From Holtermannia corniformis (lineage: Eukaryota; Basidiomycota; Tremellomycetes; Holtermanniales), in the NCBI GenBank assembly GCA_001599935.1, contig BCIJ01000019.1:86669-150668 (forward strand): a stretch of 64,000 nucleotides of DNA, written 5' to 3'. Made by a program: the position numbers and the translations under genes. The notes beneath the pieces are model-generated. The model did not search any database. It worked only from the letters and a program-made list of their open reading frames with translations, and was not told the DNA's origin. This document shows positions 10,269-22,178 of the stretch, piece after piece (the stretch's first letter is position 1; each line of letters opens with the position of its first letter).

Positions 10269-13200
10269 ATGGCCAGCGCCGCACCGCAGCTGCAGCTACC
10301 AAAGCCAACCTCGCCGTTCCAGACGAGCCTCGACTCTCCACTGACGGCGTTTGCGTCCCAGGCAAACGGGAACGTTCGCGGGCACGTCGACAGCATTCAA
10401 AAGGGGGTCGACGTCCCGGCCGCCGACGCACATGGTGGTGAGTCCTCGTTCCGGGCGGATGCTGCTCTGGCACTCGCCTGCCTGCTTGCTTTCAGTTTGC
10501 GGGACGCTCGATGCTGCTCTGCGAGCCGGCAGTGCACACTGATCGCCGGCTCCCCCCATCCTAGCCGGTCGGGCACCGTTTGTCACAGTCTGCCAACGAG
10601 CAACGCAAAGCATCTCACTGACCACTCTCCTTGTAGCCGACGCCGCCGTCAACCCTTTCCATCTCTTGTCCCATCCGCAAACTTCAACAGCGTCAAGTCT
10701 GCAGCTGTCGCCAAAATCTCAGCCGCACACGGTCATGGACAGTGCACCCGCCCCGCCTGTGCGCATAGTCAAAGTTTCCAAAGACGAGGTGCACTTGATC
10801 CCTGGCGATGCGGCGGCGTCACGCACCGCTGGGACGAGCCAGGGCCGTGTGCTGGGCAAAGTCGGTCGCATCTTTCGTCGTGGCTCGGCCGACCAGGGTA
10901 CGGTCATGAATGGCCAGGCGCCGCCAAGTCCGCCGCTGAGCGAGGTCGATGACGACGAGTTCGAGCAGCAGAGTGCAGCCGAGAGTGCTATCGCGGAGGA
11001 TGAGCCGGAAGACAGACCAGCACCCCCCGCCGCTGTCAAGCCAAACCCAGTACCGTCAACCTCTCTCTCGCCGTTGAACGAACTCCACGAGCTTGTACCG
11101 ACAAGCTCGACCATCCCACCGCCGCACGCAAAGGAGACGTCAATCCTGAATGACCGACCGATGGTTAGTGAACCAGACCACCTTGGCGTGCCCAACGGCG
11201 TCAATCTCAGTCCGCAGCGGGTCGCGTCAGGGTCCAGTACGCGCACAACCGGCTCACTAGCAGTCGTCCGCAACAGCCGCAAGAACTTGGCGGGGATCGC
11301 TGGCGGTCCGCCTGCTCGACGGACCAGTGCATCTTCCGAAGCTTCGTCAAATCAACAGCGCGCAGACGAAATCAACGCTGGGCTCGAGCCGCCGCTGGGC
11401 GAGGAGGTGCTGTCATCCAATACTGGCGCAATGGGTCTTGGGTTGGGGATTCCAGGGCAGAACGGACCCAAAGGCAAAAAGCTGCCAGCGTTGACCATGG
11501 CGTCCATCATCAACGGCCAACCTCGAGATGACGGCGCTTTGTCAGACTCGCCGGCAGACTATGCTCCTCATGCCTTTCCTGTGTCCAATCCGTCACCGCA
11601 GACTGCCTCGGCTGGTGCTGGACCTTCGAGCTTCCTTCACCCTTCCTCGGCATCGTCTAGCAGTACTTTCCCACCCCCTACCCGCGTCCAGAGACGCAAC
11701 ACGAATCCCGCGCCAAACACGCCGCCCATGCTGTCCCGTTCACCTTTGGTTCATTCGCACTCGACGCTTCAGCCACCTCAATCGCCCAGTTCAATCCACC
11801 ACGACGGTCGGCAGACTGAAGTCCCAGGCGTCAACGGTGCGGCGCTAGACCCAGACATCCTCGCACAGGCAGAAGAGATCCGCCGCGAGCGGATATCGAG
11901 GCGCCAGAAGAAGCTTTCCGCAGAGGAGGCGCAACCTGCTGAACAGTCTGCTGCGCAGCATCAGCTACCGGACGGTCTGGTTGCAGGCGGAGAGAACCCG
12001 CTGGGAAATGCCAAGGGCACGCAGTCGCAAGAAGACGCAAAGGTTCTCGTGGGCAACTTGATTGGCGAGGACCACGTCAACTATGTGTTGATGTACAACA
12101 TGCTGACCGGTATCCGTATCGGCGTAAGTTGTTGTTGCAGTCGGAACGAGCTGATATGTTCAGGTGTCGAGGTGCCAGGCAAAGATCAAGCGCCCGTTGA
12201 CAGAGGAGGACTACACTGCACGACACAAGTTTTCGTTCGATATGTGAGTCGCGGTAACAGCCCGATCATCGTGTGCTCACCAATGTCAGCGTCGGCAATG
12301 AGCTCACGCCGTCTGCGCGATACGACTTCAAGTTCAAAGACTACGCGCCCTGGATCTTCCGCGATCTCCGCGACGAGCACTTTCACCTCGACCCGGCAGA
12401 CTACCTGCTCTCCTTGACCGCAAAGTACATTCTCTCCGAGCTCGGGTCGCCGGGCAAATCGGGTTCATTCTTCTACTTTTCACGCGACTACCGGTTCATC
12501 ATCAAGACCATTTCTCATTCAGAGCACAAGTTCCTACGCGCCATCTTGAAAGACTACCACGAGCACATCAAGACGAACCCGCATACGCTCTTGTCGCGCT
12601 TCTACGGCCTGCATCGTGTCAAGCTGCCCCGGGGGCGCAAAATCCACTTTGTCATCATGAACAATCTGTTTCCGCCGCACCGCGATATCCACGAGACGTT
12701 TGATCTCAAGGGCTCGGCGTTTGGGCGCGAGTACCCCGAGGAAAAGGCAAAGCAGAACCGCAAGGCGGTGCTCAAGGACCTCAACTGGGTCAACCGTGGG
12801 CGGACGCTCGAACTGGGACCTGAGAAGCGCGCGCTGTTCTCGGAACAGCTGCGCAGAGACATGGAGTTCCTCAAGCGCATGCGCGTCATGGACTACTCGT
12901 TGCTGGTCGGCATCCACAACATGGAGCGCGGGAACCGCGACAACTTGCGTGAGACCCAGCTCCACGTCTTCCACGTACGTACGAGGCTCTACCTGCATTC
13001 AAGCTGATCACCGCAGCCCGATGTCGGTCCCGTCCGAAGAAAACCCTCGAGCGTCAAGGGGCCATCCGAGGCCTCGCACGTCCGAAAGGCGATCCGCCGC
13101 TCGGACCCGAAATCACTCGATGTCGCTTCGCAACTGCCCACGGCTGACTCGGCAGACCGCCGACATTTCCTCTTTTACCAGGACGAGGGTGGTCTACGAG

Positions 13201-13577
13201 CGACGGACGAGAGCAATCAGAACCTCGATCAGATCTACTACCTGGGCGTCATTGACATTTGCACGCCGTACAACCTCGTCAAGCGTATCGAGCATTTCTG
13301 GAAGGGCATCACTGAAGACCGGGTACGTCCCTCCAGTGACTAGAGGTGGAGCTGACATGTCATGCAGCACCAAATCTCTTGCGTCGATCCCAACGAATAC
13401 GGCCAGCGCTTCCTCAATTTCCTCTATTCGGTCATGCGCGGTGGCGACATGTCACTCCGGCCTGACGGGCTCAAACCCATCCCGCCTCCGACAGGCAAGG
13501 AAGTCGGTGATCCCGCCAACCCTATCAAAGTCGAGGCCGAGAAACGACCCGACGACGGGCATCTCAAGGTTGAGTAG
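10269..13577 (+). CDS. MSS4: Phosphatidylinositol-4-phosphate 5-kinase
   Basis: Makes PI(4,5)P2 at the plasma membrane, controlling actin and endocytosis. The first exon (10269-10439) and the large second exon give about 500 residues of low-complexity Ser/Pro-rich sequence. The kinase domain then runs from DHVNYVLMYNMLTGIRIG, KFKDYAPWIFRDLR, GKSGSFFYFSRDYRFIIKT (phosphate-binding loop and catalytic Lys), MNNLFPPHRDIHETFDLKGS, MRVMDYSLLVGIHN (catalytic MDYSLLVG) to YYLGVIDICTPYN and the activation/specificity region ending SCVDPNEYGQRFLNF. This order is diagnostic for type I PIP kinases. Introns fall at about 12126-12163, 12243-12291, 12976-13016 and 13324-13367. The stop is at 13575-13577. 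The N-terminal regulatory half is poorly conserved in this family, as here. Confidence 0.95.
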
Positions 13578-13767
13578 ACAACTTTGCCCACTTGACCCAC
13601 CGGCTAGATGAGTCTGGCGCGGCTTCACGATCTTTACGGCTTTCAATCTGCTATTGTACTTTTAGACTTGCTTTGTTGGTGGCGATGGACACTGTTAACC
13701 CGCGTTGGGGCTTGAGCCTGACACGATGTTCAGCAGCTGCGGTGCTCGGCAACTTGACAAGAAGTCA

Positions 13768-13775
13768 GTCACGTG
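13768..13775. promoter_or_regulatory. E-box GTCACGTG upstream of SET gene
   Basis: Palindromic CACGTG core with 5' GT, in the 280-base spacer between MSS4 and the Set5-like gene, about 85 bases upstream of the chosen ATG. It is one of four identical octamers in spacers of this window. Confidence 0.35.
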
Positions 13776-13857
13776 TCTGTGCAGCAACGCCAAAAGTTGA
13801 ATGCTGCGAGAGATCGGTCGTTTGTGCAGCCTTGCTAGATCGCAAGACTGGCTCATC

Positions 13858-15410
13858 ATGTCGACGAATCCCCAGCCGCCTTCAGACGAGCTGCTCATCC
13901 CAGCGTTGCAGGAGCTCCGGGCGGCTCATCCAACTCTTGGCCTACCTAAACTCTTGGTCCAGCTCAAAACGGCCCATCCCGAATGGAGCATCTCTGAGAA
14001 GCGGTTACGAAAGGTCGCTGCTGCTCAAGGTCTGGGTCTGACGGCGCCGACTGCCAATACCAGCGTCAACCCAGGTGAACGTGTCCGAGCCGAGGCCGTA
14101 CCGAAGAGCCAGATTGATCCGACGCTGGATGTGCAAGATGTCGCGCCAAAGGTGCAGATCAAGATGTACAAGGGTGGCAAGGGGAAGGGCGTGGTTGCAA
14201 AAGAGAGGATCGAGGCGGGAGAAGTGATTTGGACAGAGGAGCCGTGGATCTGCTGTCCGGACGTGTGAGTCATGCTCGGGCCCATACTGCTGGAACAGAC
14301 GAACGGCTGATGTCGATACAGCTCTATCCTACCAATGATTCACAGCCATCACCTGTGCGGCTACTGCCTACACCCTTTCCCTCAAGTCAAACCTTCACTT
14401 GCAACCGCGTGTCCGACATGTCCATTCGCCTTTTTCTGCTCGCGTCTCTGCCTGTCCCGCGCGACGGCTTCTCATCATCTGTTGCTGTGCCCCGGTATCA
14501 ACCCGGCCGCAAAAGACGCCGTGCAGTTTGCTTGCTCGGAGCAGTGGCGTGCGTTTGATTCGGTCCTGCGCGTCGTTGCGCGTTGGCGGATCACAAGGGA
14601 GCTCGAGGGGAAAGAGGGAGCTGAGCGGGAAGAGCGGCGAGTCAAGGCGTTTGCGACGGTCTCGCAGCGGGTACGGTCGAGTGAGATGCGAGATTGGTGC
14701 GTGCTCGTGATCTCGGGCGAGCTCTGACTGATCCCATTTCTAGGGAGTTTACGTCGGAGAGCCTCGAACGGCTGTGGCGCAAGGGGCACGAGATGCTGCT
14801 GGCTGCGCTGAACCCATCCGAGGAGACGGATCCGATCGGCTACGCGCGCTTTCACAAGATGATCAATGCCATCTCGAGGCCTGGTCAGGGAGGCGGCTCT
14901 GGCTCCAAGCCATCGTCGCAACGGATGCAGCAGAAGAAGGGATCCCCACCGTTGACCGAGCAAGAGACGGCCGATTGGTTCAGCTACGAGCGCTTCCTCG
15001 AGCTCATCGGCATGGTCAACCTCAACTCGGAAGACGCCGGCGGGCTGTACGCACTGCACGCCAACCTGAATCACCATTGCGAACCCAACGTGACCGCAAG
15101 TCGATGGCCGCCAGTCGGGATCCAAGCTGACTGATCGCCGCAGGCGCGCCATCTGCCAAAGGCGTACGTGCCTCCGAGTGAGCTCCCCGCAGAACTCCCG
15201 CAGCCAACCGATCAAGCGAACCCGCCGTACGCTCGTCTGCACCTGCTTGCGCGGCGGACGATCCTGCCAGGCGAAGAGCTGTGCATCACGTATGTCAACC
15301 CGGGCTCATCGCGCGACGTCCGACGCAAAGCGCTGCGCGAGGGCTACGCGTTTTGGTGTGAATGCGATCGATGCCGGCGCGAGGCTGTCAGTGGCGAAGA
15401 TGTAGATTAA
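13858..15410 (+). CDS. SET/MYND protein, Set5-like lysine methyltransferase
   Basis: Candidate protein-lysine N-methyltransferase of the SMYD/Set5 class (yeast Set5 modifies histone H4 tails). The N-terminal helical repeat (LRAAHPTLGLPKLLVQLKTA, HPEWSISEKRLRKV) is known from basidiomycete Set5-like proteins. The SET domain begins at GKGKGVVAKERIEAGEVIWTEEPW, is split by a zinc-binding MYND-like insert (CGYCLHPFP, CPTCPFAFFCSRLC, HHLLLCPG), and resumes with the NHHCEPNVTA cofactor motif, EELCITYVNPG and a post-SET FWCECDRC. The intron at 15096-15143 inside NHHCEPNVTA begins with GCAAGT, a GC-AG donor; using it keeps the frame. An alternative in-frame start at 13801 would add a short Arg-rich leader. 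The stop is at 15408-15410. Confidence 0.82.
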
Positions 15411-17113
15411 CATGCGCCGAGGCGCCGTCACGGCGATCAGGGCCCAAGGCGTCGCAGGTCCTCTCCAGTGCGAGCGTGGCAAGGGCCGATGGCGGTCCGT
15501 AGGGTCAACGCAGTCATGCTGATGCCACCTGTAAAAATCGCCCCTTTTTGAGCCAATTGTTCGGGATCGGGCCGCAAGTGTACAGCGTGCCGAAGTGTAA
15601 TAAACTTGGACCTTGACGTCGCCTGTGAACATGTGGCCGTTTGCTGAGAGTCACCCTGGCTGAAATTGAAGCCCAATTGCCCGACTGGGCGCGTCGTCAG
15701 CTCGGTGCCGTTAGCCGGCGGGCCAGCCCAGCATGTCGAGAACGCCGTCCGTCTTTGCCTCGCGGTTGGGCAGGTCGACACGCTGTGCGCTCGCTATGAT
15801 AGCGTGAGCACGTTGACGATTCGTCAGACCGTTCCTCTTGCTTGCTCTTGACCTGTCCTTGTCTGCCTTGCTGCCGCGACTCGACTGACGCTCGCCAGCG
15901 CGATGGGAGAGGTGCACCGCCTGCGTCACTGCCCGCCAAACTGCCACACTGGGCCGATTCCGCCCGCACGAGCCGGGATCAGCACAAAAGCCATCGTGGG
16001 TCTCACGTTGCCTGCACGTCGTCCAAACGGTTTCTTTGGCGACCACCTGCACCAAACATTAAGAGAGTCGAGTGGACACTGGGTTGGTAAACTCGAGGTC
16101 AGTCGCTGGTGCATCGGTTGCGAACGACGCGGCCGTCGTCACTGGCCCTGACGGGCGGCGCGCCGTGTTTACCTGTCTGAGCACGGTTCTTCGTCGAGCG
16201 CTTCTTGCTGTCGTCAAGTTGGCAGTGAGCTGACGCCGAGTCGTACAGCAGCTCGATCCGAGTCCACGGCCTACATCTGGTACTGAGCCGTTCGCCACCT
16301 CGCCGGCTAAAGTGGGTTGTCGAGTACAAGAGCACGACAGGAATGCTGACCTGTCTTGCCAGCATTACACGCAAGATCAGCCCGCGTCATCTACATCAGC
16401 GTCCCGCCTCGCGTCAGATCTAGTCAGCAACAGGTTAGTACATTCTTGTTGGTAGCGGTGGTACTTGGATGCGAGGTGGTCGTTGGTGAACACGGTCGGT
16501 GTAGTGGCTTGTCATGTGGTGCAGCGAAAGGATCCTCACTCTGGCCGTGCGCACGCTCAGGGGTCGGCGGCTCTCGAGCCGTCACGCGTCCAGGTCTGGG
16601 AGCAGTCATCGCGCCGAGCGACAGTGTACGTTCATCTGCTCCCTCGCGTCCACTCTGCGACCGTCTACCCTGCCAACAGAACATCTGGCATCTCGATCCA
16701 CCGCAGCCGCTGCCGTTGCCTCGTGTCTTGTCCGCCGCCGTCCTTTGAGTTCCCGATAGCCGCGTGCTGACCTCGTTTTCTCTTTTCCTCATCACTATCC
16801 TCGCACCCACAACCTGGACACGTCTAGATCCCCTGTCAGATTCACAGCAGGCTACCAAGACGACCAGCAACACCCAGACGCCCGTCGGCTAGCTTCACCA
16901 CTACCGTCCCTGCCGTCCCTGACCCTTCAGCGCCCTTCCCACCCCGGGCAACTCCCCCCACTGGAATATCTCAGACCCGGCTCGATCAGTGATCCGGTCG
17001 TACCCTTGGGCGCATCAAGAGCTCCAGACAGCCCACGCAGCGGACCATCAACCTTGCGGCGATCAAGCCCAAGCAGCTCACCCAGTCACGATCTCGCTCG
17101 CTACGCATTGACA
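15411..17113. promoter_or_regulatory. Long spacer / 5' leader before bHLH gene
   Basis: 1.7 kb without a supportable gene between two plus-strand genes. The last 400 bases are rich in C and CT, as expected of a promoter and long leader of a regulatory gene. Open frames of up to 130 codons occur on both strands but are Arg/Ser/Pro-rich shadows without resemblance or consistent splicing. No terminal repeats or RNA genes were seen. Confidence 0.4.
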
Positions 17114-18755
17114 ATGAGTGAAGACCGAGCCGGGAGCGAGCCAAGAGAGGCCGCAGAGCACCACTCGCCTGCTGCCGCCGTATCATCACCCGGTCGCCGG
17201 CCATGGACACCCGAGAGTGACGCGGCGCACGGCCAGAGCCCTCGATCCCTCGAAGGCCGGACGCTGCCGCCGCTTCTGACTCGCGAGGAAAAGGAGCAGG
17301 CAGACGCAAAGATGAGCCCGCCGGACGCTCCCGTCGCGTCAACCGAAGGCGAGAACCGTGACCACTCGGCGCCGTTTGACTTTTCCATGCGCCGTCACTC
17401 GATCGCCGACTTTGACAACGCGACGCCCGGCGCAGACCGCCACCCCGCTACCCTGTCGCCGATTCAGCAGCATGGTTCGCCCAATATCGCTCACATCACT
17501 CAACTCCAGCGCAAGCGCAAAGAGTCCCATGACCGCGGCAGCGATGCCCCCCTTTCACCCGGCACTCCGGGCGAGTATCCTGCCAAGCGGCGCGAGTCCA
17601 ATACTGAGCGCATGCCCTACCTGACCCTTGCCGAGCGTGACGGCCTGACCGACGCCAGCAAGGTTAGCTATGCCATCTCGCAGGCTGCGGCTGCTGGCGG
17701 CCCGAGCGGTCAGTGGTGGGAGCGCCGTGACTCGACCGCGTCCATGTACTCGAACCGGTCGCTCAACTCGAGCGCGGGCTATGGATCAGCGTCGACCGCC
17801 AACACGTCGTACACCAACCTCTCACTCAGTGACAAGCTTGGCGGGCCACTGGCACCTCAGCACATCACGGCGTTCCCAATGACCTACACTTGGCCACCGA
17901 CGCCGACGGTCAATGTGACAGGTGCACCGGGCACGCCCGGCGGCAGTGGACCCGGCAGCGGTGGAGCGCCACCGAGCCGTGGCCCGAACCCTCCAAACGA
18001 CAACGACCGAATCGCGATTGACCCTGCGCTTTCGTCGATCCGGTCCGGCGCCCAGTCACCGACCTCGCAAACGCCGCAGCTCGTGTTTGAGCCTCAGGGT
18101 GAAGACGCCTCCAACTCTGCGTCGCCCATGGCCGATGAGCAGCCGCAGACGGCGAGCACGGGCGTCTCGACGCGCGGTGCCAAGCGTGCCGCGAGCCAAG
18201 CGACGGCGGGATCCAGTACGGCCGGGCCGACGTTCCTCTCGCCGCCGGATGACGGTGCGCCGACCAAGGATGCGCCGTTTAGTCGTTCGCCCGAGCTCCG
18301 CGTGAGCCACAAGCTGGCCGAGCGCAAGCGCCGCAAGGAGATGAAAGACTTGTTTGACGAGCTCCGTGAGCAGCTCCCGGCCGATCGCGGCATGAAGGCT
18401 TCAAAGTGGGAGATCCTCTCAAAGGGTGAGTTCTGATCCGTGACCAAGCCGGTTGGGAGCTAACGTTACCCCAGCGGTCGACTTTATCTCCAGCATGAAA
18501 GCGCAGCACTCTGAATTCCTTCGGGAGATTGACGGTCTCCGACGCGAGGTCGACATGGCGCGCGCAGCCGGGGTTGCGCAGGCACAAGCTCAGGCGCAAG
18601 CGTACCCTGCGCCGCAACACTTTGCTCACCACGGCTACATTCCCGGTCCGTACCCTCCTTCCGGGCCGTATGCGCCTCAGCAGCAGCAGCCTGGTCAAGC
18701 GGGTCCTGGCCAGATGGCGCCGCCGCAGGGTACCCAACCGCCGCCGAGTCGATGA
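17114..18755 (+). CDS. bHLH (Max-like) transcription factor
   Basis: Nuclear dimeric DNA-binding factor. The first 400 residues are low-complexity Ser/Pro/Ala/Gly. The bHLH follows: basic region [15 protein letters not shown], helix 1 [12 protein letters not shown], loop [11 protein letters not shown], helix 2 [12 protein letters not shown], then heptad-spaced hydrophobics ([12 protein letters not shown]) suggesting a short leucine zipper. In the basic region His, Glu and Arg occupy positions 5, 9 and 13, the combination that in Max/USF/Cbf1 contacts CACGTG. The loop and helix 2 resemble Max closely. One intron (about 18426-18474) splits helix 2. The C-terminal tail is Gln/Pro/Ala/Tyr-rich and may be an activation region. 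ATG 17114 is the first in-frame ATG of the long exon. Confidence 0.9.
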
Positions 18756-18903
18756 GCGCGAAGGCCGTGTGAAAAAGCTGGCGATGGCGAATATATGTGT
18801 ATCACGACGTTTTTTGGTGTGTTTGATCGGATGGATGCATTCAAGTGTTCGTACAGTGCTGGGCTACAGATGCAGTGGGGTGGTTTGGTATGGACAGATG
18901 CGG

Positions 18904-19733
18904 TCATTCGGTTGTGCGCGCTGCGAGCGCTGCCGTTGCGCGCTCGCGGATGATCTCGACAATCTCGGTCCACTCGGTCATCTTGCCGACTCCTATGCGA
19001 TCAGTGCAAGATCATGGCATACGGACCGCCCACTGACCGGCATCACCACATGCGAGCGTCCCGGCATGCTGCGGGCCAATCACTTGATAGCCCAGTTGGC
19101 CCGTCACGACCTCGAGCTGCTTGGCCGTCAGAGGGTGCGTGAACATGTGCGTGTTCATGGCTGGGAACAGGATGGTCGGAGTCGCCGGGTCGAGTGCGCG
19201 CATCAGTGACGACTGCAAGGGTGAGATGACGCCTTTGCATCGGCACAGACTAACGGCTAGGTTGTCGCAGATGCCATTCGAGACTTTGGCTAGCATGTTG
19301 GCGCTACAGGGTGCGATCACGACTAGGTCTGCCCAACGACGAAGCTCAATGTGTAGGATAGGGTCTGAGACTTTGCTCCAAGTCTAGGATCAAGGTGTCA
19401 ACCTTGATTCCGGGGTATGATTGCGTGCACATACCTCCCACTCGTCGGCATCTTGCCATACATGCACTTTACCGGCTGAGAGCTCGTAGATGTCATCTGG
19501 CGTGTAGAACGCGAGCGAGTTGGGTGTGGCGACGATCTGCAGTGCGATAGCTTGGTCCTGTACTTGTATCAACTTGGAACCCAGCACGGCGGTGACGCTG
19601 GCGGACTAACTTTGAGCAGTTCTCTGACAATCAGTGGTATCTTGATACTGGCCACCGAGCCCGTACTGATCAGTAGCACATTGGACTTGGTGGTATCAGT
19701 ATGGTCTGCTGCTGTGAACACTGGCGGGGCCAT
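18904..19733 (-). CDS. Phosphopantothenoylcysteine decarboxylase (Hal3/CoaC family)
   Basis: FMN-dependent decarboxylation of 4'-phosphopantothenoylcysteine in coenzyme A synthesis. Exons joined across introns give NVLLISTGSVASIKIP (FMN-binding opening), TPNSLAFYT, ILHIELRRWADLVVIAPCSA with the catalytic-type His in HIEL, KVSNGICDNL, LFPAMNTHMFTHP containing the substrate-binding PAMNxxM motif, and GTLACGDAGQVGKM with the catalytic Cys. The protein is about 205 residues, near the size of plant HAL3 and human PPCDC and without the long acidic tails of yeast Hal3/Vhs3. The start MAPPVFTAADH at 19733 is the first ATG in frame; the stop is at 18904-18906. A 477-base divergent promoter separates it from the next gene. 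Confidence 0.88.
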
Positions 19734-20210
19734 GCTGAGATATTGCCCTGCCTTTCTCGCGCACTTGTGCGGTTGTTTGGCTCGTGGTTTACGCTGGGCT
19801 GACTGATGTTTTACGCTTGGGTACGCAGTCACGTGGTCGATTGCATCACGGCTATAGCCCGTCCGAAGCCGAGCTTGCCCTGCCGCCGTCTGCGCCCCTA
19901 TCGAGTATCTGTGCGCTTGGTTTACAGCATACAGCACACAGCACACAGCTCACCGAGCTTGCCAACGTGCGTCACTGACCCGCGCGGATCATGACGCTGA
20001 GGATCCCTAGTGCCGAGCCACCTCAGACATCCTTTGAGACTCGAACGCGTGTCGTCATTGCGCGCACGGGGACATGCTTATACCGCGCCGCACGCGCTTT
20101 GCATACCATCCTCGGTCAACATTGTGACTGCGGTGCAGTTCGGCAGCTGGGTATCCTTGGTGGGTACTTGGGCTGTTGCCTCGCCGAGCTTGGACTGACT
20201 CGCGTAGACC
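19734..20210. promoter_or_regulatory. Divergent promoter with GTCACGTG
   Basis: Spacer between the decarboxylase (-) and the dioxygenase (+). It contains GTCACGTG at 19828-19835, about 95 bases upstream of the decarboxylase ATG. No gene is seen in it. Confidence 0.4.
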
Positions 20211-22014
20211 ATGCTACCTCGGACAGTCGTGCGGCTCTCTCGCGCCCGTGCACCATGCGCTGCCCTGCGCTCAATCTCGACCGGACGACGGAACATGCGC
20301 CCCGAAGCCGCGGGAACCGTAGTCCCCGCTGAAGCTGAAGACGCATCGATACCCCAATTGACCGTCATGCCAAAGGGGATCCAACACGACTGGCGTGCGT
20401 CCCTCGCACCCGACGCAGATCACCGTCAAGGCCAGCAGGCGACACAAGTCATGGAGGACCGGACTCTGGCAAAATCTCCCACAGAGACAAAGCTTGCGCA
20501 GACAAAGGCCGTCAGCCACGGCCGTGCACCGACGCCTGCTGAACAGCGGCGGCATCGACCTGAACGTCCCTCGGCGCTCTTACTGCCCCGTGAACGCCCA
20601 TCTAACATTGAGCATGTAGAGGACCACCGGGTGCTGCATGTCAAGCAGGACGAGTTCATCGCCGTCGTGAATGGCGGTTTGGTCTATACCACGATCCGCC
20701 GGGGTGCAAAAGACGGGCAGGAAGAGCGCAAACGGACAGTCGTGAGCTATGCGCGGCTCCGGGACGCTTGTGCGTGCCACGAATGTATCAGTGTCGATAC
20801 GAGGCAAAAGGCGCACCGGAGCTCGGCAGCACTCAAGGATCAGTCTTGGAGTGTGCTGCCAGAGGATGCGCTCTTGCGGACCGAGACGGCGCTCGAAATC
20901 ACCTGGCCGGCCGACGGGCACAAGAGCTCGTACTCGTTTAACTGGCTATCTGATCATATTGGTCACGGCGCACAAGACGCTCAAGCGCGCACACGCCGAA
21001 TCATGCAGCCCGTTCCCTGGTCTGTATCCGACCTCGTCTCCTCGCCCTCCTCTACCCTCGCCCTGTCCGACGTACAGCGGGATCCGGCAGCCCACCACGC
21101 GGCATTGCTGCAATTGCAGAAATACGGATACTTGAAGCTGACGGGCGTGCCGACTACCCAGACGGGTGACCTCGAGTGCGCACTCCGGAAGGACGTCGCG
21201 CCTCTGTTTGGTGAGATCCGGAATACGTTCTATGGTCCGATGTGGGATGTCAAGAGTCTAGCCAAGAGCCGGAACGTGGCGTACACGGATGTGGACCTCG
21301 GGCTGCACATGGACCTCTTGTGAGTTGTGCGCCGGGTCAAGACGTCGAGGCTGATGAGCTTGGGACAGGTATTTCCAAAACCCACCGCGGTTCCAGCTGC
21401 TCCACTGCCTTCGGAACCGCGTCCACGGCGGTGAATCCTACTTTGTCGATTCGTTCCGTGCGGCCGAGCAGCTCTGGCGCGAAGACGCGGCCGCGTTCCA
21501 CCTGCTTGCATCGACCCCGATCGATTTCCACTATGACAACGACGGGTACCACTATACGTATTCCCACCCTACGATCGAGCTCGCCACCACGGCGGGCAGC
21601 CGTACTGGCGCTCCCGCGCTCAAAGCAGTCAACTACTCTCCCCCGTTCCAAGCGTGGCACCCGGACCGATCCCCGCGCTCGACCGGTGAATTCCTCGGCG
21701 TCGACCAAGCGCTCGAGCACGACGTGGCGCTGTTCCGCGCGCTGAGACGATTCGAGCAGATCCTCGATGATCCAGCGCACAGGCTCGAATACACCATGGC
21801 AGAGGGTGACTGTGTCGTGTTTGATAACCGCCGGGTCCTGCATGCTCGACGACGGTTCTGGAACAAGGAGGGGCGAGAGGAGGAGCCGACGCGCTGGTTG
21901 AAGGGCTGCTATGTGGAAGGGGATGCGGTCTGGAACGCGTTGCGCGTGATGGACCGCAAGGCTGTGCGTGGGGAGATTGAACAGCTCGAGGCGTGGACGG
22001 GCGCGCTGGCGTAG
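20211..22014 (+). CDS. Gamma-butyrobetaine dioxygenase-like 2-oxoglutarate/Fe(II) enzyme
   Basis: Belongs to the gamma-butyrobetaine/trimethyllysine hydroxylase group of the TauD superfamily, enzymes of carnitine synthesis using Fe(II), 2-oxoglutarate and O2. The N-terminus (MLPRTVVRLSRARAP) resembles a mitochondrial leader. After a variable 120-residue stretch comes the DUF971-like zinc-binding part with LRDACACHECISVDTRQK (C-x-C-x2-C as in human BBOX1). The catalytic domain follows: GLHMDLL (the H-x-D iron ligands), PPRFQLLHCLRN, GGESYFVDSF and the distal VLHARRRF with His ligand and Arg. One 48-nt intron (about 21321-21368) directly follows the H-x-D motif. The first exon is unusually long for this window. 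Whether the substrate is butyrobetaine, trimethyllysine or another betaine is not decided by sequence. Confidence 0.88.
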
Positions 22015-22178
22015 GTAGCCAGGATCTGAAAGACGGATGCACGACTGCCACGGTGCAATTGCCACTTGCGGCCGTGTTCTCGTTTTTCGCCGTCAACCCC
22101 CCGAGCCGCGGCTGACTTCGTCACTTTGACTTTCGCCACCGCACCATTCCTCACATCGACCACCACGACTGATCACCA

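Noticed and set aside
14475..15242. 255-codon minus-strand open frame
   Set aside because: Antisense to the SET-domain exons, which carry the diagnostic motifs.
21337..22065. 242-codon minus-strand open frame
   Set aside because: Antisense shadow of the gamma-butyrobetaine dioxygenase-like second exon.
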